From assembly GCA_900539655.1 (NCBI GenBank), contig UQCR01000008.1, positions 40,780 through 104,779 on the forward strand: a stretch of 64,000 nucleotides of DNA, in the 5' to 3' direction. The position numbers and the translations under genes were made by a program. The notes beneath the pieces are model-generated. The model was not told the DNA's origin and ran no database searches. It saw nothing but the letters and a program-made list of their open reading frames with translations. This DNA comes from an uncultured Robinsoniella sp. Its GTDB lineage: Bacteria; Bacillota; Clostridia; Lachnospirales; Lachnospiraceae. Positions 16,801-24,980 of the stretch are shown here, piece by piece. The first letter of the stretch is position 1, and each line of letters begins with the position of its first letter.

Positions 16801-17603
16801 TAAGTACCATTGACCGAGGTCTGATCCGGCCTGCTTTGGTCTGCATAGTAGGATACATCCACTACCCCGTTATTCATCAGGGCTTTTTTTATGGTATTCA
16901 CGGCATCCCGGTCCAGGCTGTATCCGGTTTTTGCAGTATAGTTTTCAAAAACAGCCGTTCCAGGAAGAAAATCCGCATTTTGCAGATGTCCCACTGAGTC
17001 ATATAGTTTCTCCTGATCCACTGACCAGACCTGGGATTTACTTGTCAGGTACGGTACCTTTGACTCCTCCTCCACACCTGCCCAGGAAGACAACAGTCCG
17101 GTAGCAATCTGGCGGTTCCCGCCCACATCAAAGGGCTGGCCTTTGGTGGAAATAATGCCTTCCCCCTCCTGCTGCTGATAAGAAAACCAGGTTAAATGCC
17201 GTTCTGAATAATCGGGCACCTCTGCATCTGAACTGCCGCTTTCGCTTTTCTGAACCATAGCGGAACTTTCCATAGCAGAGAGCGTACCAAATGCCCAGCA
17301 GCTGCCCCAGGGGTTCTGATTCTTAACCGGTGATGCTAAATCCTGCTGCCGCAAATCAAACTGCTGCGGCAAAACAGATCTGGTCCTGCGCCTGCTTTTC
17401 CCCTCATAATTATAATACTGCTGGTCAACTCCGCTTGGAATGTGGCCCATTATGGAAACTTCCATTTCCTGGTCATTTCCAAGTATCTCCGCTGTCTCAG
17501 TTTCAGCCGATACGTTCAGAGATGAAACTGCAAAAATTAATGTAAAAAGAGCTGCTGCCCTGGTAAATCTGCTTATACAATGAACTAATTTTTTCCCTTT
17601 CAA
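13806..17603 (-). CDS. Secreted papain-family (C1) protease with repeat modules and fn3-like tail
   Basis: A 1265-residue exported protein. A signal peptide covers about residues 1-33. The C1 peptidase domain spans about 75-350, with oxyanion Gln96, catalytic Cys102 (GSCWAF), His286 (NHEVSIVGWDD) and Asn318 (KNSWGKNWGNEGYF). After a beta-rich middle, four modules of roughly 90 residues between about 800 and 1120 repeat the pattern Y-S-I, W-Q-x-x-G-x-F and L-x-P-x-x-x-Y. An InlB-type B repeat (GYAFNGWYTAKKGGKKI) and a basic fn3-like tail end the chain. There is no LPxTG. Translation starts at TTG with GGGAGGA upstream. The gene follows the aldo/keto reductase by 12 nt. Confidence 0.88.
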   Translation of the reverse strand: MKGKKLVHCISRFTRAAALFTLIFAVSSLNVSAETETAEILGNDQEMEVSIMGHIPSGVDQQYYNYEGKSRRRTRSVLPQQFDLRQQDLASPVKNQNPWGSCWAFGTLSAMESSAMVQKSESGSSDAEVPDYSERHLTWFSYQQQEGEGIISTKGQPFDVGGNRQIATGLLSSWAGVEEESKVPYLTSKSQVWSVDQEKLYDSVGHLQNADFLPGTAVFENYTAKTGYSLDRDAVNTIKKALMNNGVVDVSYYADQSRPDQTSVNGTYINNRTYAQYTDQFLTANHEVSIVGWDDDYSAENFLESRRPPGDGAWIVKNSWGKNWGNEGYFYLSYYDQSVCEFTSFYLDLPDDDGKYKYDHNYQYDYLGMKSVYGTLRYPSSKVSVANVFTAGSYETLKAVSSVTTEPGSKVLFRIYKNPTGDNPESGTLEAEQTETVSYGGYHTLELENPLVLNPGDRFSVVQLITGDKGSYVPLELASTAPVFGGDAFTNAEVEEGQSYWNQGNGWTDLANNPYKSKTVYSGNVMIKAFTVDNTVTARVQSVTVDSLDSKMQEIESGISVNVSDAEEILVTLPAASAFVRLHPVLEGQGEVEIRIDEQIYSGEAAIPRADFEGKTVTVVGKGKPDSIDYKYRFTVPDTVLTDNGVILTDSHSYLPKDAIFSARFCNEEDGIYDEIREKLSGLGGGLFTVYEVRTLSDGNEIRLSGEEKVALHFPKPQEYNEDRTRLFAVEISEDNRVTGISHMEAGLQASVGNIGNSYYVVAEIRLAPGTVPAPVVLKRTDVSVEVETTPDQEYSIKEPGEEAFTKWQNSGVFEELKPGTDYEIVTRVAETEDTAAGNNSEILYLRTKDSAPGAPEIPEIVEILDHSITVRAVPGQVYAVTSDSSQNADLQGWQESGIFEHLEDQTRYYIFTKQAESDTAMESTVSEPLAVLTLQSSLEVPSVPQLAAAGSDTITIREISGQEYSINEGKNWQTIGTFSGLLPNHIYRVITRVSRTAEKMESPASQALDVRTEKRSAMAPAVPVCIGITETAITIRTVNGLEYSIDGGKSWQSDGVFAGLKPDTKYEIQARGRENEIYKMSPVSSVLSVTTKKVSEFQVKLNGNGGKSDKSPIKVKNGNRYGNLPAPRRSGYAFNGWYTAKKGGKKITSGTVAALQKNQTLYAHWSKVTTARVKSIKLSGSKKGQMSVKIKSVKGAKGYQITYAENASFKKGKKTLDTTKSSKKISKLKKGRTYYVKVRAYKKDSCGKKIYGKYCKAKKITIKK

Positions 17604-17615
17604 AAAAAATCCTCC

Positions 17616-18575
17616 CTACGAAAAATCTGACTTTTCAAATGCAATATCCAGCATCCCCACTGCCTCTTCAATCTGGGCTGTATCCTTTGGCCCATAGAGG
17701 GGTATACAAAATGTATCCTGCTGTGTGAAAAATCCCAATACAATCTGAGATACTGTGGCATTATATTTTTCAGCGAGCCTTTTTACCCGTTCTGCCATCT
17801 CCAGATTTTCTTTCCCATAATAAGGACTGTCCTTTACTGCTTCGCTGCCTCCGGTTATATACTTGTGGAAGAATCCCCCGCAGACCCCCATATAAGGCAT
17901 CAGTACATTATCTGCATTCTCCCGGTGATAAGACAACATCCCATCGTCTACTTTCACCATAGTGTCATCCGACAATGGTCTCATAAATCGCGATCCCAGA
18001 TTATAAAGTGCCTGATTGGCTGCAAATCCCCGATATCCCATTTTCTTACAATATGCATCCGCCGCTTCCATACGTTCTGTGTTCCAGTTGGAACAGCCAT
18101 AATAGCGGATTTTCCCTTCCCGCACAAACTGTTCCATCACTTCGGTTAATTCTTCCACCGGCTGATTGATATCATCCCGGTGATAAAAATAAAGATCTAT
18201 GTAATCTGTCTTAAGGGCTCTCAGGGAAGCCTCCAGATCATGGCGCATATCTTCTCTGCTCATACGGTTCTGATGTAAATCCGGCTTCTCCACCGTCATA
18301 TCCGGATGTCCGCCTTTCGTTACAAGTACCGTTTCATGCCTTTTCTTACTCCTGTGAATCCAGTCCCCGATGACTCTTTCACTTCTTCCGATCTCCGGCT
18401 TTACCCAGTCGGAATATACTCTGGCGGTATCAATCACATTTCCTCCCAGATATAAAAACGTATCAAAAAGCCTGTCTGCTTCCTGTCCGTCAAAGTTTAA
18501 TCCGGCAGAAGCCGTACCCAGCCCCAGTGGCAGCACATTTAAATCCGTATTGGGTATTATTACATTTTTTTTCAT
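17616..18575 (-). CDS. Aldo/keto reductase
   Basis: A 319-residue NADPH-type oxidoreductase of the AKR barrel fold. The catalytic tetrad is readable as Asp49 and Tyr54 (DTARVYSD), Lys87 (VTKGGH) and His132 (YFYHRDD). The loop with GCSNWN and the C-terminal PLYGPKD cofactor region also fit. AAGGAGGACCTC stands directly before the ATG. It lies ahead of the secreted protease on one likely transcript, without an obvious functional link. The substrate is unknown. Confidence 0.9.
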   Translation of the reverse strand: MKKNVIIPNTDLNVLPLGLGTASAGLNFDGQEADRLFDTFLYLGGNVIDTARVYSDWVKPEIGRSERVIGDWIHRSKKRHETVLVTKGGHPDMTVEKPDLHQNRMSREDMRHDLEASLRALKTDYIDLYFYHRDDINQPVEELTEVMEQFVREGKIRYYGCSNWNTERMEAADAYCKKMGYRGFAANQALYNLGSRFMRPLSDDTMVKVDDGMLSYHRENADNVLMPYMGVCGGFFHKYITGGSEAVKDSPYYGKENLEMAERVKRLAEKYNATVSQIVLGFFTQQDTFCIPLYGPKDTAQIEEAVGMLDIAFEKSDFS

Positions 18576-18677
18576 GAGGTCCTCCTTTGTTATGTGGGTT
18601 TTCTTATATTATAGATGGTAAAATCTGTTTACACAACCAGAAATCATACCTAAATGATATAATATTTTCTTAAAATA

Positions 18678-18758
18678 AAAGCAGAAAGGATCTGCCCAAC
18701 CTGTCACTCCCTGTTGTGGGAGCCGTCTGCTGGCGGGTTACTGCAGTCTTTCTGCTTT
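18678..18758 (-). other. Rod-shaped RNA element downstream of murF (terminator or small RNA)
   Basis: On the minus strand AAAGCAGAAAG (18748-18758) pairs with CTTTCTGCTTT (18678-18688) over 11 bp. Inside, CTGC/GCAG, AACC/GGTT and CTCCC/GGGAG helices stack with small internal loops, followed by TTTTATTTTAAG. It is too elaborate for a plain terminator and too short for SRP RNA, whose GGAA loop is missing. The rest of the 253-nt gap 18576-18828 shows nothing further. Confidence 0.45.
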
Positions 18759-18828
18759 GACTATATTCGTGCTGTCCACTCATTCATCTTCACAACCTGC
18801 CGGCTTAGGAGCCTGTTCACAGATTGCT

Positions 18829-20199
18829 TTAGAGCTCACGCAGACTATTTACTACATGTTCAAAATGCATCCCATGAGATGCTTTTACCAGAACTGTATC
18901 ATCTTTTTTTATTAATTCCGGGAGGACTTCGTCTAAAGAATCCAGGTTTCCTACATAGGCTACTTCCTTGCAGCCCCCTGCCTCTTTCGCTGCCTGCGCC
19001 ATATTCTTGCTCATTTCACCCACGCAGACCAGAAGATCAATTTTATGTTCTGCCGCATATGCACCCACCTCTGCGTGAAGCTGTGCCGCATTTTCTCCAA
19101 GCTCGAACATATCCCCCAGAATTGCCACCTTCCTCTGATCCGCATCTTTTAATACGTCTAAAGATGCCTTCATTGAAGACGGACTGGCATTATAACAGTC
19201 ATCTACGATAGTAATGGTATCTGTCTCAATGATATGGAATCTGCCGCCCAGGGATTCTAGCTTCTCAATCCCTGTTTTAATCTCCTCCATGGTAAGCCCC
19301 AGGGTTCTTCCCACTGCTGTGGCTGCAAGTGCATTCAGCACCATATGGTAACCCGGAATGGGCACTACTGTCTGAAAGCTCTCTCCGCCTGCATGAATCT
19401 CGCACTGAATTCCTTTCAGCCCCCGGGGGGTAATATGGTCTGCATAGACCTCCCTGCCACTTTCCACACCGAAGAAAATAGGTTTAATCCCTTTTACCTC
19501 CTGTATTGTGGACAGTTTATCATCGTCCCCGTTTAAGATAATCCTGCCGTCTTCAGCAATATAATCAAAGATTTCAGATTTTGCTTTCAATATACCGTCT
19601 CTGCTTTTTAAGAATTCCAAATGGCACAGTCCGATATTGGTAAGTACACAGATATCAGGCTTTGCTACTTTACTAAGCCTGTGCATTTCACCAAAGTCAC
19701 TGATTCCCATTTCTAATACTGCTATTTCATGTTCTTCTCTTAGACGAAACACCGTAAGCGGAAGTCCAAGCTCATTATTAAAATTCCCAAGAGTTTTCAG
19801 AACCTTATATTTTTCAGCCAATACAGAGGCAATTATTTCCTTTGTGCTTGTTTTTCCAACACTTCCGGTAATCCCCACTACTTTCACAGGCAGCTGCTCT
19901 CTGTAATACTCGGCAATATCCTTTACCGCCTGAAGGGTTGAATCCACCAGAATGTATGGGCCTGCGGGATTTTCCGGTTTTACTTCCACCAACGCCCCCA
20001 GGGCTCCCTTTTCAAATATCTGTGGGAGGAACTGATGTCCGTCCGCACGTTCTCCCTTAACCGCAACAAACAGACAGCCGTCTTCTGCTTTACGGCTGTC
20101 TGTTGTAATGCTGGTAACCTCTGATTCACTTTTTTCTTCGTCTCCGTAATATACGCCCTGACATGCTTTTGCAATCCGGCTTAAAGACATATTCTTCAT
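18829..20199 (-). CDS. murF: UDP-N-acetylmuramoyl-tripeptide--D-alanyl-D-alanine ligase MurF
   Basis: A 456-residue Mur ligase that adds D-Ala-D-Ala to the peptidoglycan precursor in the cytoplasm. The N-terminal substrate domain contains TTDSRKAEDGCLFVA. The ATP loop is GITGSVGKTSTKE, followed by TLGNFNNELGLPLT, and the C-terminal domain begins near DDCYNASPSSMKA. The ATG at 20199 (MKNMSLSRIA) lies 11 nt after AGGGAAGGT. A TTG four codons earlier is possible but too close to that site. ddl lies immediately upstream, giving the usual ddl-murF order. Confidence 0.93.
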   Translation of the reverse strand: MKNMSLSRIAKACQGVYYGDEEKSESEVTSITTDSRKAEDGCLFVAVKGERADGHQFLPQIFEKGALGALVEVKPENPAGPYILVDSTLQAVKDIAEYYREQLPVKVVGITGSVGKTSTKEIIASVLAEKYKVLKTLGNFNNELGLPLTVFRLREEHEIAVLEMGISDFGEMHRLSKVAKPDICVLTNIGLCHLEFLKSRDGILKAKSEIFDYIAEDGRIILNGDDDKLSTIQEVKGIKPIFFGVESGREVYADHITPRGLKGIQCEIHAGGESFQTVVPIPGYHMVLNALAATAVGRTLGLTMEEIKTGIEKLESLGGRFHIIETDTITIVDDCYNASPSSMKASLDVLKDADQRKVAILGDMFELGENAAQLHAEVGAYAAEHKIDLLVCVGEMSKNMAQAAKEAGGCKEVAYVGNLDSLDEVLPELIKKDDTVLVKASHGMHFEHVVNSLREL

Positions 20200-20237
20200 T
20201 TCACTTACCAACCTTCCCTATGTGTTATATACGCCTT

Positions 20238-21266
20238 TTATTTCTTTAATGAAACTTCAATCAGCTTTTCGCACAGATCGGCAAATGACATTCCAAGCGC
20301 ACCCGCTTCCTGGGGCAGGAGGCTGGTAGGAGTCATTCCCGGCAGGGTATTTGCTTCCAGGCAATACATGTTATCTGCCTCATCCATGAGGAAATCTACT
20401 CTGGCATAATTTTCAAGTCTCAGTACATGATAAGCCAGGACAGCATAATCCTGCATTTTCTTGGTAAGATCTGCTGCAAGCTCTGCCGGACAGGTCTCAA
20501 TGGTACTGCCTGCCTCATATTTATTTTTGTAATCATAGAATCCCTGTATCGGTGCAATCTCAATGATCGGATATGCTTCCCCGTCCACGACACCGATGGA
20601 AAATTCCCTGCCCTTTACATATGTTTCTATGATAATTTCATCTTCATAATAAAATGCATCTTTAACCGCCTGCTCATATTCTTCTGTGGTTCTTGCAATA
20701 TAGACGCCCACACTGGAACCTCCACAACAGGTTTTTACCACACAGGGAAGGATCATTCCAATACAATCCAGTGATTTTACGCCCTCTTCCTTTTTCAGCA
20801 TCACGCTTTTTGGGGTAGGAACTCCATTTTCCAGGAACAACTGTTTTGATATTCCCTTATCCATAGCCAGTGCACTTCCCAGATATCCGCTGCCTGTATA
20901 AGTAATTCCCAGCAGGTCAAAAGCTGCCTGGACTTTTCCGTTTTCTCCGTTTTCTCCATGCAGAGCCAGAAAAACTACATCTGCTGACTTGCAAAGTTCC
21001 AGAACCATTGGTCCGAAAAATTCCTTTTGGGATTTAACCGCTTCTTCCACCTCACTGTCAAAGCTTCTCATATATGCTGCTGCTGCATTTACATCATAGG
21101 TTTCTGTAAATGCATGATCTGCCTGCAGCCCGGTATTTCCAAAAAATACATCCAGTAAAATAGCACGGTGTCCTTTTTCTCTCAATGCCTCACACACTTT
21201 TGTGCCGGATACGATGGAGATTTCTCTCTCTGTACTGATTCCTCCTGCCAGAACTACAATATTCAT
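20238..21266 (-). CDS. ddl: D-alanine--D-alanine ligase
   Basis: A 342-residue ATP-grasp ligase making D-Ala-D-Ala for MurF. Visible are the N-terminal LAGGISTEREISI, LHGENGENGKVQ, TGSGYLGSALAMDK, the ATP-grasp Lys region CVVKTCCGGSSVG, and the C-terminal EANTLPGMTP. The omega-loop region FYDYKNKYEAGST keeps the Tyr typical of D-Ala-D-Ala enzymes, so a vancomycin-type D-lactate ligase is unlikely. The gene is 38 nt upstream of murF. AGGAGGAAGC precedes its ATG. Confidence 0.93.
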   Translation of the reverse strand: MNIVVLAGGISTEREISIVSGTKVCEALREKGHRAILLDVFFGNTGLQADHAFTETYDVNAAAAYMRSFDSEVEEAVKSQKEFFGPMVLELCKSADVVFLALHGENGENGKVQAAFDLLGITYTGSGYLGSALAMDKGISKQLFLENGVPTPKSVMLKKEEGVKSLDCIGMILPCVVKTCCGGSSVGVYIARTTEEYEQAVKDAFYYEDEIIIETYVKGREFSIGVVDGEAYPIIEIAPIQGFYDYKNKYEAGSTIETCPAELAADLTKKMQDYAVLAYHVLRLENYARVDFLMDEADNMYCLEANTLPGMTPTSLLPQEAGALGMSFADLCEKLIEVSLKK

Positions 21267-21380
21267 ATGCTTCCTCCTGATACCTCATTCTTTTCCATAA
21301 TTCCGCCGGTTTTACCGGCATTATTTTTCTTAATCTCTTTGTTCTGAATTACTTTCACTATCCATCCCACCGGCACGCCT

Positions 21381-22997
21381 CTACTCTATATCTTCCGGAG
21401 AAGGGATATCCGGTTCCGGAGTGTTCTCACCCTGGGATGCATTCGTTTCACCGCCTGATGTGTTCGTCTCACCATCCGGTTTATTTGTCTCTCCATCCGG
21501 CTTATTTGTTTCCCCGTCCGGTTTATTCGTTTCACCGCCTGGTTTGTTTGTCTCGCCGTCCGGTTTATTCGTCTCAGGTGTGGTTGGGGTAACCGGTGTA
21601 TTTGGTGCAGCCGCTGTTGATCCCTGATAGCATATAATCGGTGTTCCTACCTCTATATTGTCATAAATCACAGAAACGATATTAATAGGCGTATTAATAC
21701 AGCCATGGGATCCATGGGTCTTATACCAGTCCCCGCCAAAAACAGGCTGCCAGTTGGCATCGTGTATTCCCACTCCATTGTAGTAAGGCATCCAATAGCT
21801 TACCGGGGTTCTGTAATCTTCCCCAACAAGTGTGGCATCCCGCTCTTTATCCTGTAGCGTAAATACTCCAATAGGTGAATCATAGCCTTTGGAGGTATTG
21901 CCCGTAACCACATCTGTATCTATTACCAGGTTTCCGTTCTTATAATACCACATATGCTGGAAATTGTAATCAATTTCTACATAGGTATTCCCGATATCGT
22001 TTTCACCTCTCGCAAATGCTGTCTGAGCGTAAACCGGTTCACGGGAAACCGATTCCCCCTTCTTTAATATATTCATCAGTTCCTGTTTTTCTCCATCCCG
22101 GTCGATCATCCATCCGTAAGTGACATTCTGAATGGTAACATGTTCCCCACGGGATGTTTTAAAGGGCTGGGACCGCCCATAGGTATCATAACTATCTGCA
22201 AGCCGGTCTACAAAATCACTGACTTCACTTTCATTAAAGGTAATATTACTATTCCCATCCAGACTCATCCACTGATTGATGGTATCGCTGCTGATCACTT
22301 CCTGATCACTTCCAAACTCATATGTAACCGTCATATTCGAATACTTATTCAGCACTTCGACCTTCTTTGTAAGACTTTCGTCAGTGGCATATACCGCAGG
22401 CTTTAAATAACAGTCATTTTCAACCAGATCCAGTTTGGCATCTCCTTCATCCACTGCTTTTACCAGCAGGTCAAATACCTTTTCCTTATCCAGTTCATTA
22501 CCTGTAACCTCATTTTCCACACGATACCCACTAGCCGCCGGAACAATCTTGGCATCTTCTGGTTTTACAATCTTCGTCTCATCAAAAAATCCCAGTTTCT
22601 CCATGCTGCTGCGCAGCTCTTCCTTATCATAGGTAGTTTTGGCTACCATGCTGTAGCTTTCCGGATTAAAATATGCATACAGCCATGCCAGAGGATTCTG
22701 GCTGTCTTTCAGATCCTGTACCTGGCCGTTTTCAACATAGGCAAAATTCATCCGCGCACCGCTGATGCTCTCCTCTTTGCCATCCATCCCCACGATGGTA
22801 ATGCTGTAATCCTGCACTTTATTCGCTATCATATTCTCTGCTTCTTCCACGGTCTTGGATGAGCAGTCAATTCCATTAATAATTGATCCCGGGAAAAAGT
22901 GTTTCATAAAATACACACTTACCCCCATGTAAATTGCAATCATGACAAGCACATATATAATTGCGCCTATTAATAACATCTTTCGTGATTTTCTCAT
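21381..22997 (-). CDS. L,D-transpeptidase with peptidoglycan-binding domain and Asn/Lys/Pro repeat tail
   Basis: A 538-residue envelope enzyme with one N-terminal membrane helix (about 8-30). A PG-binding/VanW-like region follows to about residue 330. The YkuD transpeptidase domain (about 340-456) has the catalytic HGSHGCIN at 428-435, with nucleophile Cys433. The tail from about 474 repeats the seven-residue unit ETNKPDG and ends in acidic Pro-rich residues. It would make 3-3 cross-links or anchor proteins in the wall. The ATG at 22997 has AAGGA 8 nt upstream; starts up to 13 codons earlier lack a good site. The neighbours ddl and murF fit a cell-wall role. Confidence 0.9.
   Translation of the reverse strand: MRKSRKMLLIGAIIYVLVMIAIYMGVSVYFMKHFFPGSIINGIDCSSKTVEEAENMIANKVQDYSITIVGMDGKEESISGARMNFAYVENGQVQDLKDSQNPLAWLYAYFNPESYSMVAKTTYDKEELRSSMEKLGFFDETKIVKPEDAKIVPAASGYRVENEVTGNELDKEKVFDLLVKAVDEGDAKLDLVENDCYLKPAVYATDESLTKKVEVLNKYSNMTVTYEFGSDQEVISSDTINQWMSLDGNSNITFNESEVSDFVDRLADSYDTYGRSQPFKTSRGEHVTIQNVTYGWMIDRDGEKQELMNILKKGESVSREPVYAQTAFARGENDIGNTYVEIDYNFQHMWYYKNGNLVIDTDVVTGNTSKGYDSPIGVFTLQDKERDATLVGEDYRTPVSYWMPYYNGVGIHDANWQPVFGGDWYKTHGSHGCINTPINIVSVIYDNIEVGTPIICYQGSTAAAPNTPVTPTTPETNKPDGETNKPGGETNKPDGETNKPDGETNKPDGETNTSGGETNASQGENTPEPDIPSPEDIE
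21441..21566 (-). repeat. Six imperfect 21-bp tandem repeats in the transpeptidase gene
   Basis: Six consecutive 21-bp units encode the ETNKPDG-like heptapeptides of the tail. Differences are mainly C/T or third-position changes, as expected for a protein-coding tandem repeat that expands and contracts. The repeat ends at the tail and does not touch the catalytic domain. Confidence 0.85.
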
Positions 22998-23136
22998 ATT
23001 AATTTTCCTTTGCATGTTCATTATTGTGGCATACACAATTCATATTTATTCTACCACGTCTAAACCATTTGTAAATAAACTTCAGGAAATATTAATATAG
23101 AGAACGGGAATTTTTAAATTTTCTGCCGCTGTTGCA

Positions 23137-23175
23137 AAGAAAAGGCCGCAGCCCGCAATTCAGGGGGCCACAGCC
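23137..23175 (-). terminator. Terminator of the aminotransferase gene
   Basis: On the minus strand the 11-nt arms 23165-23175 and 23144-23154 pair throughout, several pairs being G-T. They are followed by TTTTCTTT. Confidence 0.65.
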
Positions 23176-23184
23176 GGATAAATC

Positions 23185-24471
23185 TTATTTGCTTTCCAAT
23201 ATTTTGTCAATACTTACCAGCTTTACACTGAGTACAAATATGTCAGTTGCCACTGCAAGTTCTTCCGGTGTTGGATAAGAAGGTGCAATACGGATATTGC
23301 TGTCCTGAGGGTCCTTTCCGTATGGGAAAGTTGCGCCTGCTCCTGTCATAACAAGACCTGCATCTTTTGCTTTGGCAACGATTGCTTTTGCGCAGCCTGG
23401 AAGGGCATCAAAGGAAATGAAATATCCTCCTCTTGGGCGAATCCATGTTCCGATCTCCAAACCGCCCAGCTCGCTTTCCAATCCGTTAATAACTGCTTCA
23501 AATTTCGGACGCATTATGTCAGCGTGTTTTTTCATGTGTTCCACCATACCGTGAATGTCTTTGAAGAAACGTACATGTCTCAGCTGGTTTAATTTGTCAT
23601 GACCGATGGTCTGAATGGTCATCTGTCTTCTGATCGCTTCTAAGTTAGCAGGAGATGCTGCAATTGCTGCAACACCGGAACCCGGGAAGCTTACCTTGGA
23701 AGTAGAACAGAACTTATAAACCATATCCGGATTACCTGCTTTTTTACATTCCATCAGGATTTCAATCAGGTTATCCTGTTTATCATCGTATAAATGATGA
23801 ATGCCGTATGCATTATCCCAGAAAATTCTAAAGTCTTTCGCTGCCGGCTGTAAACGTGCAAATCTTCTTACAGTTTCATCTGAATAGGTAATCCCCTGTG
23901 GATTAGAGTACTTCGGTACGCACCAGATACCCTTGATCGCTTCGTCTTCGCTTACCAGCTTCTCTACCATATCCATATCCGGTCCATCCATTGTCATGGG
24001 AACGTTAATCATTTCAATACCGAAATATTCGGTAATTAAGAAATGCCTGTCATATCCCGGTACCGGACATAAGAATTTTACTTTATCTAATTTACACCAT
24101 GGAGTACTTCCCATAACCCCGTGAGTCATGGAACGGGCAATGGTATCAAACATAATGTTCAGGCTGGAGTTTCCGTGGATAATAATCTGGTTTGCAGGCA
24201 CTTCTGTCATATCAGCCAGTAATTCCTGTGCTTCCGGGATTCCGTCTAATACGCCATAGTTTCTGCAATCCACTCCTGCTCTGCATTTTAAGTCAGAACT
24301 GCTGTTTAAAACATCCATCATTCCCATAGCCAGATCCAGCTGTGCTGCGGATGGTTTTCCACGGGACATATCTAATTGTAAGCCTTTTTCTTTAATCTCC
24401 TCAAAGCGTGCTTCCAACTCTGCTTTTTCCTGTAACAGTTCCTCTTTGCTCATTTCCATATACGTTGCCAT
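23185..24471 (-). CDS. Class I/II aminotransferase (aspartate aminotransferase-like, PF12897 type)
   Basis: A 428-residue PLP enzyme beginning MATYMEMSKEELLQEK. The LDMSRGKPS motif near the start is the signature of this aminotransferase subgroup. GNSSLNIMFD, VPKYSNPQG, DNAYGIHH and the PLP-lysine stretch CSTSKVSFPGSG follow in order. The ATG at 24471 has AGGAGGACTATT upstream; a longer reading to 24531 lacks a ribosome site. The gene stands alone between a terminator and the zincin gene. The amino acid it transaminates is not certain. Confidence 0.85.
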   Translation of the reverse strand: MATYMEMSKEELLQEKAELEARFEEIKEKGLQLDMSRGKPSAAQLDLAMGMMDVLNSSSDLKCRAGVDCRNYGVLDGIPEAQELLADMTEVPANQIIIHGNSSLNIMFDTIARSMTHGVMGSTPWCKLDKVKFLCPVPGYDRHFLITEYFGIEMINVPMTMDGPDMDMVEKLVSEDEAIKGIWCVPKYSNPQGITYSDETVRRFARLQPAAKDFRIFWDNAYGIHHLYDDKQDNLIEILMECKKAGNPDMVYKFCSTSKVSFPGSGVAAIAASPANLEAIRRQMTIQTIGHDKLNQLRHVRFFKDIHGMVEHMKKHADIMRPKFEAVINGLESELGGLEIGTWIRPRGGYFISFDALPGCAKAIVAKAKDAGLVMTGAGATFPYGKDPQDSNIRIAPSYPTPEELAVATDIFVLSVKLVSIDKILESK

Positions 24472-24576
24472 AATAGTCCTCCTCATTTCGGCTTTGTCTT
24501 TTTCTGAAATACATTTGTGCGTCCTACACACATATTCTATCGCTATCTGCTATTTTATTACTACCGTCAACTTTCG

Positions 24577-24951
24577 TCAAGTCTTTTTTTTACTTTTATA
24601 ACGGGCAATTTGGACGGCATCTTCAATTTCCAGATCCCTTTCTCCAGCCAGTGACTCCAAATGGTGCCTGAATTCGTGCAAAATAGTCTTTCGGAGTTTC
24701 TCTTTCAGCCTGTCTTTCGGCAATGTGCCATAAATTCGCTCAAAAGAGCCATAGTATATCACAACATACCTTCCCAGAAAAGGATTCCTGCAATATTGGC
24801 CCATAATGCTCAATTCGCTGCCCACGCTTTCCGGGTGGCGCTTCTCTTCTTCCTTTAAGATTACCCCTCCGCTCAGTTCCTGGAAAAAATCTTCCGGAAG
24901 CGCTGCCACTATTTCAGACATCATCTCTTCAAATTCATCGATGCTTACCAT
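24577..24951 (-). CDS. Small zincin-like metallopeptidase
   Basis: A 124-residue protein with HEFRHHLE at 92-99, an HExxH zinc site followed by an acidic residue in GERDLEIED. This fits the PF06262 family of minimal zincins (about 100-130 residues). There is no signal peptide, so it acts in the cytoplasm. The substrate is unknown. The gene lies 29 nt downstream of the aldehyde dehydrogenase and probably shares its transcript. Confidence 0.8.
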   Translation of the reverse strand: MVSIDEFEEMMSEIVAALPEDFFQELSGGVILKEEEKRHPESVGSELSIMGQYCRNPFLGRYVVIYYGSFERIYGTLPKDRLKEKLRKTILHEFRHHLESLAGERDLEIEDAVQIARYKSKKKT

Positions 24952-24980
24952 GCAATCCCTCCTTTGCCCGAACCTTTTCC

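Noticed and set aside
18678..18758. SRP RNA or a known riboswitch
   Set aside because: The GGAA tetraloop of SRP RNA and the conserved cores of the riboswitches I considered are missing.
21267..21380. Possible 37-codon gene starting GTG between the transpeptidase and ddl
   Set aside because: It lacks a convincing ribosome site and any recognisable family; the short frame is probably chance.
21441..21566. CRISPR array
   Set aside because: The 21-bp units are directly adjacent without spacers and encode a heptapeptide repeat in a real gene.
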